This document shows, piece after piece, positions 7,598 through 16,380 of a stretch of DNA of 41,530 nt. The notes below the pieces were generated by a model. The model ran no database searches. It saw only the letters and a list, made by a program, of their open reading frames with translations, and was not told the DNA's origin. Positions within the stretch are counted from its first letter, which is position 1. Every line of letters begins with the position of its first letter. The stretch is from an uncultured Lachnospiraceae bacterium (GTDB taxonomy: Bacteria > Bacillota > Clostridia > Lachnospirales > Lachnospiraceae), in the NCBI GenBank assembly GCA_937950565.1, contig CALFCS010000142.1, forward strand, positions 1 to 41,530. Reading direction: 5' to 3'. The translations under genes were made by a program, and so were the position numbers.

Positions 7598-9424
7598 ATG
7601 AAAACAAAACGCGAAGATGTACGTAATATAGCAATCATTGCCCATGTTGATCATGGAAAAACTACCCTTGTAGATGAATTATTAAAGCAAAGCGGTGTAT
7701 TTCGTGAAAATCAGGATGTAGCAGAACGTGTCATGGATTCGAACGATATAGAAAGAGAACGAGGAATTACAATTCTTTCTAAAAACACAGCCGTCTTTTA
7801 TAAAGGAACCAAAATTAATATTATTGACACTCCGGGACATGCCGATTTCGGCGGCGAAGTAGAACGTGTCCTGAAGATGGTAAATGGCGTCATCCTTGTT
7901 GTAGATGCCTTTGAAGGCGCCCTGGCGGAGGCAAAATTTGTTCTGAGAAAGGCTTTAGAGCTAAATCTTCCTGTTATTGTCTGCATTAACAAAATTGACC
8001 GTCCGGAGGCAAGGCCGGATGAGGTCATCGATGAAGTACTGGAACTGTTCATGGATCTGGACGCTTCTGACGAACAGCTTGACTGCCCATTTGTCTATGC
8101 TTCTGCCAAGGCCGGTGTAGCTGTTCTTGACCTTACGGATGAAGAACGTGACATGAAGCCTCTCTTCGAGACAATCCTCGACTACATCCCGGCGCCGGAA
8201 GGTGACCCGGATGCAGATACACAAGTATTAATCAGCACCATTGACTATAATGAGTATGTAGGGCGCATCGGTGTCGGCAAAGTAGACAACGGTACAATCA
8301 AGGTAGGCATGGATGCCATTGTAGTAAATGAGCACAATCCCAATCGTCAGGAAAAAGTACGGATCAGCAAGTTATATGAATTTGACGGCCTGAATAAAAT
8401 AGATGTAAAGGAAGCAACCATCGGCTCTATCGTTGCGATTTCAGGAATTGCCGATATCTCGATCGGAGATACGATTTGTTCTCCCGAAAATCCACAGGCA
8501 ATTCCATTCCAGAAAATTTCAGAACCTACCATTGCCATGCAATTCATTGTAAATGACAGTCCATTTGCAGGAATGGAAGGCAAATATGTAACCTCCCGTC
8601 ATTTAAGAGACCGTCTGTTCCGCGAATTAAACACGGATGTCAGTCTCCGGGTAGAGGAATCTGACAGCACAGACAGCTTCAAAGTGTCCGGAAGGGGTGA
8701 ACTTCACCTGTCCGTACTAATTGAAAATATGCGCAGGGAGGGCTATGAATTTGCAGTCAGCAAAGCGGAGGTCCTTTATAAAGAAGATAAAAACGGCAAG
8801 CTTCTCGAACCAATGGAAATTGCTTATATTGACGTTCCGGAAGAATTCACCGGAACCATTATTGATAAACTGAGCCAGCGCAAAGGAGAACTCCAAAGCA
8901 TGGGAACTACAGGCGGAGGCTACACACGTCTGGAATTCTTAATTCCTTCCCGTGGACTGATCGGCTACCGCGGCGAGTTCTTAACTGATACAAAAGGAAA
9001 CGGAATTATGAATACAGCCTTTGAAGGTTACGCACCATATAAAGGTGATATTCAGTACCGTAAGCAGGGTTCCCTGATCGCATTTGAAACCGGTGAATCT
9101 GTAACCTATGGTCTGTACAGCGCCCAGGAACGCGGAATCCTTTTCATCGGTCCCGGAGAAAAAGTATACTCCGGCATGGTAATCGGACAAAATGCGAAAA
9201 CAGATGACATTGAAGTCAATGTCTGTAAAACCAAGCATCTTACCAACACCCGCTCCTCCAGCGCAGATGAAGCTTTAAGACTGACTACCCCGAAAATCCT
9301 GAGTCTGGAAGAAGCGCTTGACTTCATTGATACGGATGAACTTCTTGAGGTAACTCCCAAGACATTGCGAATCCGCAAAAAGATTCTGGACCCTAAAATG
9401 AGAAAAAGAGGAAATCGTTCATGA
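7598..9424 (+). CDS. typA: Ribosome-associated translational GTPase TypA/BipA
   Basis: TypA is an EF-G-like GTPase that binds the ribosome and assists 50S assembly and growth under stress or cold. The 608-residue protein begins MKTKREDVRNIAIIAHVDHGKTT, with the G1 P-loop. It continues with RGITILSKN (G2), DTPGHADFGGE (G3) and NKIDR (G4). The BipA-specific C-terminal domain contains SRGLIGYRGEFLTDTKGNG. The frame is open 13 codons upstream from a TTG, but the ATG at 7598 has AAAGGA nine bases before it and matches the usual family start. The stop codon overlaps the next gene's ATG (ATGA), so the PAP2 gene is translationally coupled. No anomaly is seen. Confidence 0.97.
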   Translation: MKTKREDVRNIAIIAHVDHGKTTLVDELLKQSGVFRENQDVAERVMDSNDIERERGITILSKNTAVFYKGTKINIIDTPGHADFGGEVERVLKMVNGVILVVDAFEGALAEAKFVLRKALELNLPVIVCINKIDRPEARPDEVIDEVLELFMDLDASDEQLDCPFVYASAKAGVAVLDLTDEERDMKPLFETILDYIPAPEGDPDADTQVLISTIDYNEYVGRIGVGKVDNGTIKVGMDAIVVNEHNPNRQEKVRISKLYEFDGLNKIDVKEATIGSIVAISGIADISIGDTICSPENPQAIPFQKISEPTIAMQFIVNDSPFAGMEGKYVTSRHLRDRLFRELNTDVSLRVEESDSTDSFKVSGRGELHLSVLIENMRREGYEFAVSKAEVLYKEDKNGKLLEPMEIAYIDVPEEFTGTIIDKLSQRKGELQSMGTTGGGYTRLEFLIPSRGLIGYRGEFLTDTKGNGIMNTAFEGYAPYKGDIQYRKQGSLIAFETGESVTYGLYSAQERGILFIGPGEKVYSGMVIGQNAKTDDIEVNVCKTKHLTNTRSSSADEALRLTTPKILSLEEALDFIDTDELLEVTPKTLRIRKKILDPKMRKRGNRS

Positions 9425-10308
9425 CATTTTTATGGTTTTTGGAGGGAATCCGAACTCCCTTACTTGATAACTTCATGCAATTCATGACTTACTTCGGACA
9501 AGAGCTTCTTATACTGGCGGTTATCTGTGCACTTTACTGGTGCATAGATAAGCGCTTTGCTTATCTGCTCGGTTTTACCTATTTTACAGCCGGACTCGGT
9601 GTACAGGCGCTGAAGATTACCTTCCGCATTCCCCGTCCGTGGATTCTGGATCCGGATTTCCATGCCGTAGAAAGTTCCCTGGATGCCGCTACCGGATATT
9701 CTTTTCCAAGCGGACATACCCAGGGAGCTGTATGCCTGTTTTTCCCGCTCGCATTAAAGGTTCACCGCAAATGGATAAAACTGCTCTGCATTTTGACTTT
9801 TCTGCTTGTAGGCTTCTCCCGGATGTATCTGGGATGCCATACTCCGAAGGACGTACTGGCCTCCATGGGACTTTCCCTCATTGTCTCCTGTATCATCTGG
9901 AAATTACAGAATCTCCTGCTGGATGGCAACTCACATTTAAAACTACTTGCATCTATCCTGGCTGTCATTTCTCTATCTGTCGCTGTCTATGCACTTGTTT
10001 TAAATGGAAAAGGAATCATTGAAACAAACTATGCTGAAGACTGCTGTAAAGCGGCGGGCGCCGGACTCGGATTTGCCACAGGCTTTTACCTGGAAAGAAA
10101 GTATTTGAATTTCAGCACAAAAACAAAAACGAAGAAAGGGCAGCTGATAAAGCTTCTTATCGGTCTTCTCGCCACCCTTGCAGCAAAAACGCTCCTTTCC
10201 TTTCTGGCAGGCTCTTCCATATATGGGAAAATGGCAGAGTACTTTATTCTCGTCTTATGGGTACTGGTTCTCTACCCTTATCTGTTCTGTAAAAGAAAGG
10301 TAAAATAA
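9421..10308 (+). CDS. PAP2-family membrane phosphatase
   Basis: A 295-residue integral membrane protein with six or more hydrophobic segments and the complete PAP2 catalytic signature. C1 is K65 to R72-P73 in KITFRIPRP, C2 is PSGH at 96-99, and C3 is SRMYLGCHTPKD with R134, H140 and D144. Such enzymes dephosphorylate lipid phosphates or pyrophosphates, for example undecaprenyl pyrophosphate recycling or phosphatidic acid, at the outer membrane leaflet. The substrate cannot be told from sequence. It starts within the typA stop (4-bp overlap), so its expression follows typA. The C-terminal third is an extra multi-span segment beyond the minimal PAP2 core. No terminator is clear after it. Confidence 0.88.
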   Translation: MTFLWFLEGIRTPLLDNFMQFMTYFGQELLILAVICALYWCIDKRFAYLLGFTYFTAGLGVQALKITFRIPRPWILDPDFHAVESSLDAATGYSFPSGHTQGAVCLFFPLALKVHRKWIKLLCILTFLLVGFSRMYLGCHTPKDVLASMGLSLIVSCIIWKLQNLLLDGNSHLKLLASILAVISLSVAVYALVLNGKGIIETNYAEDCCKAAGAGLGFATGFYLERKYLNFSTKTKTKKGQLIKLLIGLLATLAAKTLLSFLAGSSIYGKMAEYFILVLWVLVLYPYLFCKRKVK

Positions 10309-10397
10309 AAAAGAAAACTATGCAATAAGTTCTATACATTATGTCCTAAACATGATATACTTGATATATCAGATAGATTAATAGTTTCTTTTTTATT
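10302..10397. repeat. A/T-rich inverted repeat flanking the hpf promoter region
   Basis: The arm at 10304-10321 (AATAAAAAAGAAAACTAT) is complementary to 10381-10397 (ATAGTTTCTTTTTTATT) apart from one extra A. About 60 bp containing a candidate hpf promoter lie between. It could form a long hairpin in transcripts reading through from the PAP2 gene, giving a U-rich 3' arm. Its role is unknown. Confidence 0.5.
10333..10361 (+). promoter_or_regulatory. Candidate promoter of hpf
   Basis: TATACA (10333-10338), a 17-bp spacer and TATACT (10356-10361). An alternative pair, TTGTCA and TATATG with 17 bp between, lies closer to the gene at about 10397-10425. Either could serve, and stationary-phase control is plausible but not shown. 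Confidence 0.4.
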
Positions 10398-10443
10398 GTC
10401 AGACTATATCTGCTGAATTATATGGAAAAGGAGTTGGACAAAA

Positions 10444-10977
10444 ATGAAATTTATCATCATAGGAAAAAACATTGATGTAACCCCAAGTTTAAAAGAGAGT
10501 ATTGAAAATAAGCTGGGAAAATTGGAACGGTATTTTACTCCTGATACAGAAATTCATGTAACCTTAAGTGTACAGAGAGAAAACCAGAAAATCGAAGTTA
10601 CAATTCCTGTAAAGGGCAACATTATCCGTTCTGAGCAGGAAAGCAACGACATGTATGTATCTATTGATCTTGTAGAAGAGGTAATTGAAAGGCAGCTTCG
10701 CAAATACAAAAACAAATTAATTGCAAAGCACCAGGATGGCGGTAATTTTAATAATGACTTTTTTGAAAGCGACGAAACAGAGGATGATGGTGAAATCAAA
10801 ATTGTGCGCACGAAAAAATTCGGTATCAAACCAATGTTTCCGGAGGATGCCTGCATACAAATGGAGCTTTTAGGCCATAACTTTTTCGTATTCTGCAATG
10901 CGGAAACAGATGAAGTATGCGTAGTATACCGCAGAAAAGATGGTACTTTCGGACTGATCGAGCCTGCTTTTCATTAA
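10444..10977 (+). CDS. hpf: Ribosome hibernation promoting factor, long form
   Basis: Long HPF binds the 30S decoding region and joins two 70S ribosomes into inactive 100S dimers in slow growth. The 177-residue protein has the N-terminal S30AE/HPF domain (about 1-100, MKFIIIGKNIDVTPSLKE). An acidic linker follows, then the long-form C-terminal dimerisation domain (about 120-177, RTKKFGIKPMFPEDACIQME through RKDGTFGLIEP). The ATG follows AAAAGGAG at normal spacing. It is bounded by a candidate promoter upstream and a strong terminator downstream, so it is probably transcribed alone. Identity is certain at family level. Confidence 0.96.
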   Translation: MKFIIIGKNIDVTPSLKESIENKLGKLERYFTPDTEIHVTLSVQRENQKIEVTIPVKGNIIRSEQESNDMYVSIDLVEEVIERQLRKYKNKLIAKHQDGGNFNNDFFESDETEDDGEIKIVRTKKFGIKPMFPEDACIQMELLGHNFFVFCNAETDEVCVVYRRKDGTFGLIEPAFH

Positions 10978-11005
10978 GAATCCGAATCATTAAATATAGC
11001 AGATA

Positions 11006-11040
11006 CGGGAGACTGATACCAGTCTCCCGCTTTTATTTTT
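11006..11040 (+). terminator. Terminator of hpf
   Basis: A perfect 10-bp stem, CGGGAGACTG (11006-11015) with CAGTCTCCCG (11020-11029) and an ATAC loop, is followed by CTTTTATTTTT. The opposite strand lacks a U-tract, so it serves hpf only. Confidence 0.93.
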
Positions 11041-11041
11041 C

Positions 11042-11695
11042 TTACTCAATAATCGTCGGCTTTCCATCTATATCTGCAAACCAGCACGCATCTCCCTCAC
11101 ACATAGACGCCCTGCCATTCGTACCTTCTGTAATCTCTGCCTGCACAGATTCCTTCTCCTTTTGCGGAACCAGTATTTCCAGTTCAACTTTATCACTATA
11201 AACAGAATCCAGGATTTGGAGTTTCCGCTGTCCCAGAATATACTGGATTTTTCCAAGTCCTGTGTAATCTGTTGAAATCTTTAGTTTTATCCCGAAAATC
11301 TTGTCTATAATTACAGAGGCCCGTATACCCGCCTGGGCTGCAGATGAATATGCCCTTACTAAACCTCCGGTTCCCAGAAGGGTTCCTCCAAAGTATCTCG
11401 TAACTACAACTACGATATTACGGATTTCCTCTCCCATAAGAACATCCAGCATCGGTTTGCCTGCCGTTCCCCCGGGCTCCCCATCATCACTGAAACGCTG
11501 AATCTCGCCTCGCTCTCCAATGACATATGCAAAACAATGATGCCTCGCATTCCAATGTTTTTTCTTTATCTTTTCAATAAATTCCAATGCCTCCTCTTCG
11601 CTCCTTATATGTGCAGTTTCTGCGATAAAGCGGGATTTTTTCTCCACAATCTCATCCATCCCGCCCCTGAATATTTCTCTGTATTGTTCTGGCAT
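11042..11695 (-). CDS. YigZ/IMPACT family protein
   Basis: A 217-residue protein with the N-terminal UPF0029/IMPACT fold (GGMDEIVEKKSRFIAE, the HHCFAYVIGERGEIQRFSDD region and GEPGGTAGKPMLDVL). A C-terminal DUF1949 ferredoxin-like domain follows. The family is widespread in bacteria. Its eukaryotic relative IMPACT modulates Gcn2-dependent translation control, but the bacterial role is not settled. The gene is convergent with hpf and divergent from the penicillin-binding protein gene. The ATG is preceded by AGAAAGGAC. No partner in the neighbourhood explains it. Length and motifs are normal for the family. Confidence 0.9.
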   Translation of the reverse strand: MPEQYREIFRGGMDEIVEKKSRFIAETAHIRSEEEALEFIEKIKKKHWNARHHCFAYVIGERGEIQRFSDDGEPGGTAGKPMLDVLMGEEIRNIVVVVTRYFGGTLLGTGGLVRAYSSAAQAGIRASVIIDKIFGIKLKISTDYTGLGKIQYILGQRKLQILDSVYSDKVELEILVPQKEKESVQAEITEGTNGRASMCEGDACWFADIDGKPTIIE

Positions 11696-11720
11696 AACAA
11701 AGTCCTTTCTGTCGAATTCT

Positions 11721-11750
11721 TCATATCTCTACATATCTTTACATATTACT
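11721..11750. repeat. Three short A/T-rich direct repeats upstream of yigZ
   Basis: Read on the minus strand, ATATGTAAAG, ATATGTAGAG and ATATGAAGAA follow each other with a 10-bp period between the yigZ start and the divergent PBP promoter. It may be a regulator site or chance in A/T-rich DNA. Confidence 0.3.
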
Positions 11751-11824
11751 ATACAAAATTTCTTAAGATTTTCCTACTAAAATATGAAGTTTTCATTTTT
11801 TTCTTTATTTCAATGTTTATATTT

Positions 11825-11832
11825 GCTATAAT
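11825..11832 (+). promoter_or_regulatory. Extended -10 promoter element of the PBP gene
   Basis: A perfect TATAAT (11827-11832) preceded by TGC gives an extended -10 (TGnTATAAT). No convincing -35 lies 16-18 bp upstream, which fits an extended -10 promoter. Confidence 0.6.
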
Positions 11833-11859
11833 TACTTGGAATAAAGGAGGCATGCACTC

Positions 11860-14361
11860 ATGAATTATGGTAAAAAACAAGCTGCCCGAAAACAGAAAAA
11901 TGTTACCTCCAAAGCTGTCATGCAGAAAAAACGTGTAGGTGTACGGCTTTTCAAGGCTGTTCTTCTTTGTATGATTGTTATTGGAATCACGGCTGTTATC
12001 GGCGGCGGACTCTTTGTAAAACGAATTATTGATAATGCCCCGGAGGTATCTCCCAGCGATGTCAAACCAAAAGGCTTCACGACATTTGTATATGCTGATG
12101 ATGGGACAACAGAAATTGAACGTTTTGTTGCAGAAGGCTCAAATCGTGTGTACAAGCCACTTAGTGAAATTCCTCTGGATCTGCAGCATGCATTTGTTGC
12201 CATTGAGGATGAGCGTTTTTACACACACAACGGTATTGATGTGCAGGGTATTGCCCGTGCGGCAGTTTCTACTCTTTTCGGCAGTGAAGAAGGAGCCAGT
12301 ACTCTGACACAGCAGCTAATTAAAAACAATGTCTTCCCCAATTTTATTAATGAGGCAACGTTTTTTGACAGTGCACAGAGAAAACTTCAGGAACAATATC
12401 TTGCACTGCAAATCGAAAAGCAAATGAGCAAAGATGAGATTATGGAAGCATATCTGAACACCATTAACCTGGGACAGAACTCCCTGGGTGTACAGTCTGC
12501 TGCCAAGCGTTATTTTAATAAAGATGTCAGTGACCTCACACTTTCTGAATGTGCCGTCATTGCCAGTATCACACAACGTCCTTCCAGTCTGAACCCAATT
12601 GTGAATCCGGAGGGCAACAGACAGCGTCGTGACAAAGTCCTGCGGAATATGCTGGAGCAAGGTTGGATTGACCAGGCCGCTTATGATGCCGCTATTGCAG
12701 AAGATGTATACGCGCAGATTCAAGCTGCCGCCGCCAATACAGGTGCTGCAAATCCTTACAGTTATTTTATAGATGCACTTTCCGACCAGATTATGACAGA
12801 TCTTCAGGAGCAGTGCGGATTTACCGAAAGCCAGGCATACAATGCAGTATACAGCGGAGGATTAAGCATTTTCTCCACACAGAATCTTGCCATGCAGCAG
12901 ATTTGCGATGAAGAAATGAATAATGACTCCAATTATCCAAGACTAAAAGAATATGGGCTTGATTATGCACTTACCGTCACACGTGCAGACGGATCTGTGG
13001 AAAATTACGGTTCCACCCATATTAAGCAGTATGCAAAAACTGCCCATAAAAAAGAACAGGGACTTTTATACTCCAGTCCTGATGCCGCGAATGCCATGAT
13101 AGCAGAATGGAAATCAACCATTGCACGGGAAGGCGATGTTTACGATGAAGTAATTAACATTTCTCCCCAACCTCAGGCTTCTGTAACAATTATGGATCAA
13201 TCCACAGGCCAGATAAAAGCAATGGTCGGCGGCCGTGGGCAAAAGACTACCAGCCTTGGTCTGAACCGTGCCTATAAAGGCTCCAAACGGCAGCCCGGTT
13301 CTACCTTCAAGGTTCTGGCCGCTTATGCCCCTGCAATTGATGCATGTGATATGACACTATCGACCGTCATCAATGACGTACCATATAAAATCAAAGGCGG
13401 TAAAACAATCAAGGGAAGCAAAGGACCTGTTACAATGCGTACAGCAATCGCACTTTCTCTGAACTCCTGTGCAGTTCAGGTCAGTGATGAAGTTACACAA
13501 GAGCTGGGATTTGAATATTGTGAAAAACTTGGTATCAGCACTCTTGTAAAGTCAAAAGAAACCTCCGGCGGTATCTTTACAGATCTTACCCAGACCCTTG
13601 CACTTGGCGGTTTGACAGAAGGTGTTTACAATTACGAATTATGCAGCGCCTATGCTGCAATTGCAAACAGCGGCGTATACAACAAACCGACTTTGTATAC
13701 AAAGGTATTAGATCATGACGGCAATGTACTGTTAGATGGAACTGCTGAAAGCCATCGTGCACTGAAAGAAAGCACTGCTGCTCTTCTTACAAGCGCACTT
13801 GAGACAGTCGTAAAAAGCGGTACAGGTACAAGATGCCGGCTGAATGATATGCCGGTAGCCGGAAAAACCGGTACTACTACTTCCAACAAAGACCTGTGGT
13901 TCTGTGGCTTTACACCGTATTATACCTGTGCTGTCTGGGGCGGATATGACGACAATAAACAATGTAACTCCGATACTACTTTCCGTTTCAGAATCTGGAA
14001 GGGTATCATGAGCAGAATTCATGAACCACTGGAATATAAAGAATTTGATTCAACCGCCCATATGGTTAAGAAAACGGTATGCAGCTACTCCGGACTTCTT
14101 CCGGGAAAGGGTTGTCCTACTGCTACAGAATATTTTACAGAAGACAGCATACCTACAAAATACTGTCCGGGCCATAAAAAGAAGACCGATAAAAACACGG
14201 AAGACGATGACGACGAGGACGATGAGGAATCCGGAAATCACACCGGAACCCAGCGTCCAGGCAGACCGACAGAAACACCCGAACCAACCACTCCGGAAAC
14301 ACCCGAGCCAACCACTCCGGAAACGCCGGATACTCCACAGGAACCAACTACTGAAACATGA
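11860..14361 (+). CDS. Class A penicillin-binding protein (PBP1A-type transglycosylase/transpeptidase)
   Basis: This bifunctional enzyme polymerises glycan strands from lipid II and cross-links peptides outside the membrane. The 833-residue protein has a basic cytoplasmic tail and a single membrane anchor (about 29-53). The GT51 transglycosylase domain includes EDERFYTH near 115-122 and GASTLTQQLIK near 145. The transpeptidase has the active Ser in STFK (481-484), SLN (533-535) and KTG (669-671). The tail is odd: an acidic run rich in Asp/Glu, then proline/threonine repeats of the type PETPEPTT, with 24-bp DNA repeats around 14274-14325. It is likely disordered or wall-spanning. The ATG follows AAAGGAGG. 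A terminator shared with the convergent glucokinase gene follows. Confidence 0.94.
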   Translation: MNYGKKQAARKQKNVTSKAVMQKKRVGVRLFKAVLLCMIVIGITAVIGGGLFVKRIIDNAPEVSPSDVKPKGFTTFVYADDGTTEIERFVAEGSNRVYKPLSEIPLDLQHAFVAIEDERFYTHNGIDVQGIARAAVSTLFGSEEGASTLTQQLIKNNVFPNFINEATFFDSAQRKLQEQYLALQIEKQMSKDEIMEAYLNTINLGQNSLGVQSAAKRYFNKDVSDLTLSECAVIASITQRPSSLNPIVNPEGNRQRRDKVLRNMLEQGWIDQAAYDAAIAEDVYAQIQAAAANTGAANPYSYFIDALSDQIMTDLQEQCGFTESQAYNAVYSGGLSIFSTQNLAMQQICDEEMNNDSNYPRLKEYGLDYALTVTRADGSVENYGSTHIKQYAKTAHKKEQGLLYSSPDAANAMIAEWKSTIAREGDVYDEVINISPQPQASVTIMDQSTGQIKAMVGGRGQKTTSLGLNRAYKGSKRQPGSTFKVLAAYAPAIDACDMTLSTVINDVPYKIKGGKTIKGSKGPVTMRTAIALSLNSCAVQVSDEVTQELGFEYCEKLGISTLVKSKETSGGIFTDLTQTLALGGLTEGVYNYELCSAYAAIANSGVYNKPTLYTKVLDHDGNVLLDGTAESHRALKESTAALLTSALETVVKSGTGTRCRLNDMPVAGKTGTTTSNKDLWFCGFTPYYTCAVWGGYDDNKQCNSDTTFRFRIWKGIMSRIHEPLEYKEFDSTAHMVKKTVCSYSGLLPGKGCPTATEYFTEDSIPTKYCPGHKKKTDKNTEDDDDEDDEESGNHTGTQRPGRPTETPEPTTPETPEPTTPETPDTPQEPTTET

Positions 14362-14381
14362 TTTTACCATTAAATAAAATG

Positions 14382-14427
14382 AAAAAAATACGCTTACGAA
14401 TCTGAACATCCGTAAGCGTATTTTTTC
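14382..14427. terminator. Bidirectional terminator between the PBP gene and glcK
   Basis: A 16-bp perfect stem (14383-14398 with 14411-14426) has an A-run on the left arm and a T-run on the right, so it works in both directions for the two convergent genes. Confidence 0.92.
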
Positions 14428-14429
14428 AT

Positions 14430-15383
14430 TTACATCTCTGCCTTCTGATTATCAATCATAAGCTTTGCCGCGCCACAAATGCCTGCATCATTATCCAGAC
14501 ACGCAATAACAAATCTTGTATCCTGATTTGCAAAAAACGCCTTTTCTAAAAAATATTTCTTTATATACGGAAGCATTATGCCTCCTGCTTTGGACACCCC
14601 GCCTCCAATTACAATCAATGCCGGATCTGTAATGACAGCTATATTGGCAAGCCCATATCCCAGAAAAGCGGCAAATTGTTCCACAATCTCTTCCGCCACC
14701 GCATCACCCTTCTTAAGAGCATCAAATACTGCTTTTGCATCCGGCTCCTGCACTTCCCGCAAAACAGAAGGTTCTTCATCCTGAGAAAGTCTTATCGCAG
14801 CAAGCCGCTTAATCCCGGTTGCTGATGCATATTGCTCCAGACATCCGGTCTTCCCGCATCCACATTTTTCCGTTTCTGCATCGTTCACACAGATATGCCC
14901 GATTTCTGCCGCTGCTCCATTTGCTCCGGTCATAATCCTGCCATCTGTTATAATGCCTCCGCCAACTCCAGTTCCAAGTGTTACCATAATCATATTTTTC
15001 TGGCCCTTCCCAGCGCCAAGCCACATTTCGCCAAGGGCCGCCACGTTTGCATCATTTCCGGTTACCACTTCAAGACCTGTTAACTTTTTTAATTCTTTGT
15101 TAACTTCTTTGTATCCCCATCCAAGATTCACGGTGTTTCTTACAATCCCATCCGCTGATACCGGAGCCGGAACGCCAACACCAATTCCTATGATTTCGGA
15201 AATGGCTATATCTTTTTCCTCTCTCTTCTTCCTCAATGAATCCGCCACATCCGGAAGAATTGCTTCACCGGCATTTTCTCTGCGGGTTCTGATTTCCCAT
15301 TTATCCAGGAGTGTGCCTTCTTCTGTAAAAAGCCCCAGCTTTACAGTGGTTCCTCCAATATCCACCCCAAAACAATATTTCAC
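14430..15383 (-). CDS. glcK: ROK-family glucokinase
   Basis: This protein phosphorylates free glucose to glucose-6-phosphate with ATP in the cytosol. The 317 residues show the phosphate-1 motif DIGGTTVK (8-15), GNDANVAALGE, the TLGTGVGGGII phosphate-2 loop, and the ROK zinc motif CGCGKTGCLEQYAS. A DNA-binding helix-turn-helix is absent, so it is an enzyme and not a ROK repressor. The start is GTG at 15381-15383, with GGAGGAG eight bases upstream. The gene follows hprK by 23 bp with no terminator, linking glucose entry with the HPr kinase sensor. Other hexoses as substrate cannot be excluded. Confidence 0.92.
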   Translation of the reverse strand: MKYCFGVDIGGTTVKLGLFTEEGTLLDKWEIRTRRENAGEAILPDVADSLRKKREEKDIAISEIIGIGVGVPAPVSADGIVRNTVNLGWGYKEVNKELKKLTGLEVVTGNDANVAALGEMWLGAGKGQKNMIMVTLGTGVGGGIITDGRIMTGANGAAAEIGHICVNDAETEKCGCGKTGCLEQYASATGIKRLAAIRLSQDEEPSVLREVQEPDAKAVFDALKKGDAVAEEIVEQFAAFLGYGLANIAVITDPALIVIGGGVSKAGGIMLPYIKKYFLEKAFFANQDTRFVIACLDNDAGICGAAKLMIDNQKAEM

Positions 15384-15406
15384 CTTAATCTCCTCCCGGA
15401 CATCTG

Positions 15407-16336
15407 TTATTTTCTGGTAAGATTCGCCTGCACACGCTTATATAACTCCTGAGCGGCATTATATCCCATCTGTTTCTGTCTGTGATTAATCGCGGCCGTC
15501 TCAACAATAATGGCAAGATTTCTTCCCGGACGAATCGGAAGCTGATGACATACTACCTTATTTCCAAGGAATTCCGTATACTGCTCCTCCAGCCCGAGTC
15601 TGTCATATTCCTTCTCTCTGTCCCATTCTTCAAGAGTTATCACCAAATCAATATTCTGCGTCTCTCTTACACTCTGCACACCAAATAACATTTTCACATC
15701 TACGATACCGATTCCACGCAGTTCAATAAAATGCCTAGTAATATCAGGCGCCTGTCCTACCAGGGTTTCATCACTGACCTTACGGATTTCCACTACATCA
15801 TCACTGACAAGACGGTGTCCACGCTTAATAAGCTCTAATGCAGCCTCGCTCTTACCAATGCCGCTTTCTCCCATAATCAAAACACCAACACCATATACAT
15901 CTACCAACACGCCATGAATGGAAATACATGGTGCAAGTGCTACATTCAGCCAGCGGATAATCTCCGCCGTAAATTCTGATGTATGAAGTTCCGTCTGGAA
16001 TAACGGAATATTCGCTTTTACTGCCTTTTCTATAAGTATAGAATCCGGTTCAAGTGAACGGCAGAACACAATACATGGAAGTTCATTGTCAAGAAACTGG
16101 TCATATATGGTTTCTTTTCTCTCATCATCCAATGTCTTCAGATAGTTATACTCCGCATTTCCAATTACCTGTACCCTTCTGGAATCAAACGCATCAAAAA
16201 ACCCTGTCAGTGGAAGAGCCGGGCGGTTAATGTCAGGAATGATTACCGCTTTATCTGAATAATCCACATCCGGCGTAAGATTTTTAAGATTCATTCGTTC
16301 CACAAGTGCTTTCATATCAACTTTATTTGCTGTCAT
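15407..16336 (-). CDS. hprK: HPr kinase/phosphorylase
   Basis: HprK phosphorylates HPr on Ser46 when fructose-1,6-bisphosphate and ATP are high, and reverses this when phosphate is high, setting carbon catabolite repression. The 309-residue protein has an N-terminal DRTGG-like domain, HGVLVDVYGVGVLI with the catalytic-type His141, and the P-loop GESGIGKS at 156-163. The signature around ELRGIGIVDVKMLFG follows. AAAGGAG precedes the ATG. It starts 44 bp after uvrC and continues into glcK, so uvrC-hprK-glcK looks like one transcript. HPr (ptsH) itself is not in the window, though EI is at 32.5-34.1 kb. No missing residues are noticed. Confidence 0.96.
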   Translation of the reverse strand: MTANKVDMKALVERMNLKNLTPDVDYSDKAVIIPDINRPALPLTGFFDAFDSRRVQVIGNAEYNYLKTLDDERKETIYDQFLDNELPCIVFCRSLEPDSILIEKAVKANIPLFQTELHTSEFTAEIIRWLNVALAPCISIHGVLVDVYGVGVLIMGESGIGKSEAALELIKRGHRLVSDDVVEIRKVSDETLVGQAPDITRHFIELRGIGIVDVKMLFGVQSVRETQNIDLVITLEEWDREKEYDRLGLEEQYTEFLGNKVVCHQLPIRPGRNLAIIVETAAINHRQKQMGYNAAQELYKRVQANLTRK

Positions 16337-16380
16337 ATGCTTTCTCCTTTTCGTTCTAAATATATGAATATCATATCACA

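Noticed and set aside
11537..11863. 108-codon plus-strand frame before the PBP gene
   Set aside because: It is mostly antisense to yigZ with low-complexity Phe/Leu-rich translation and no ribosome site.
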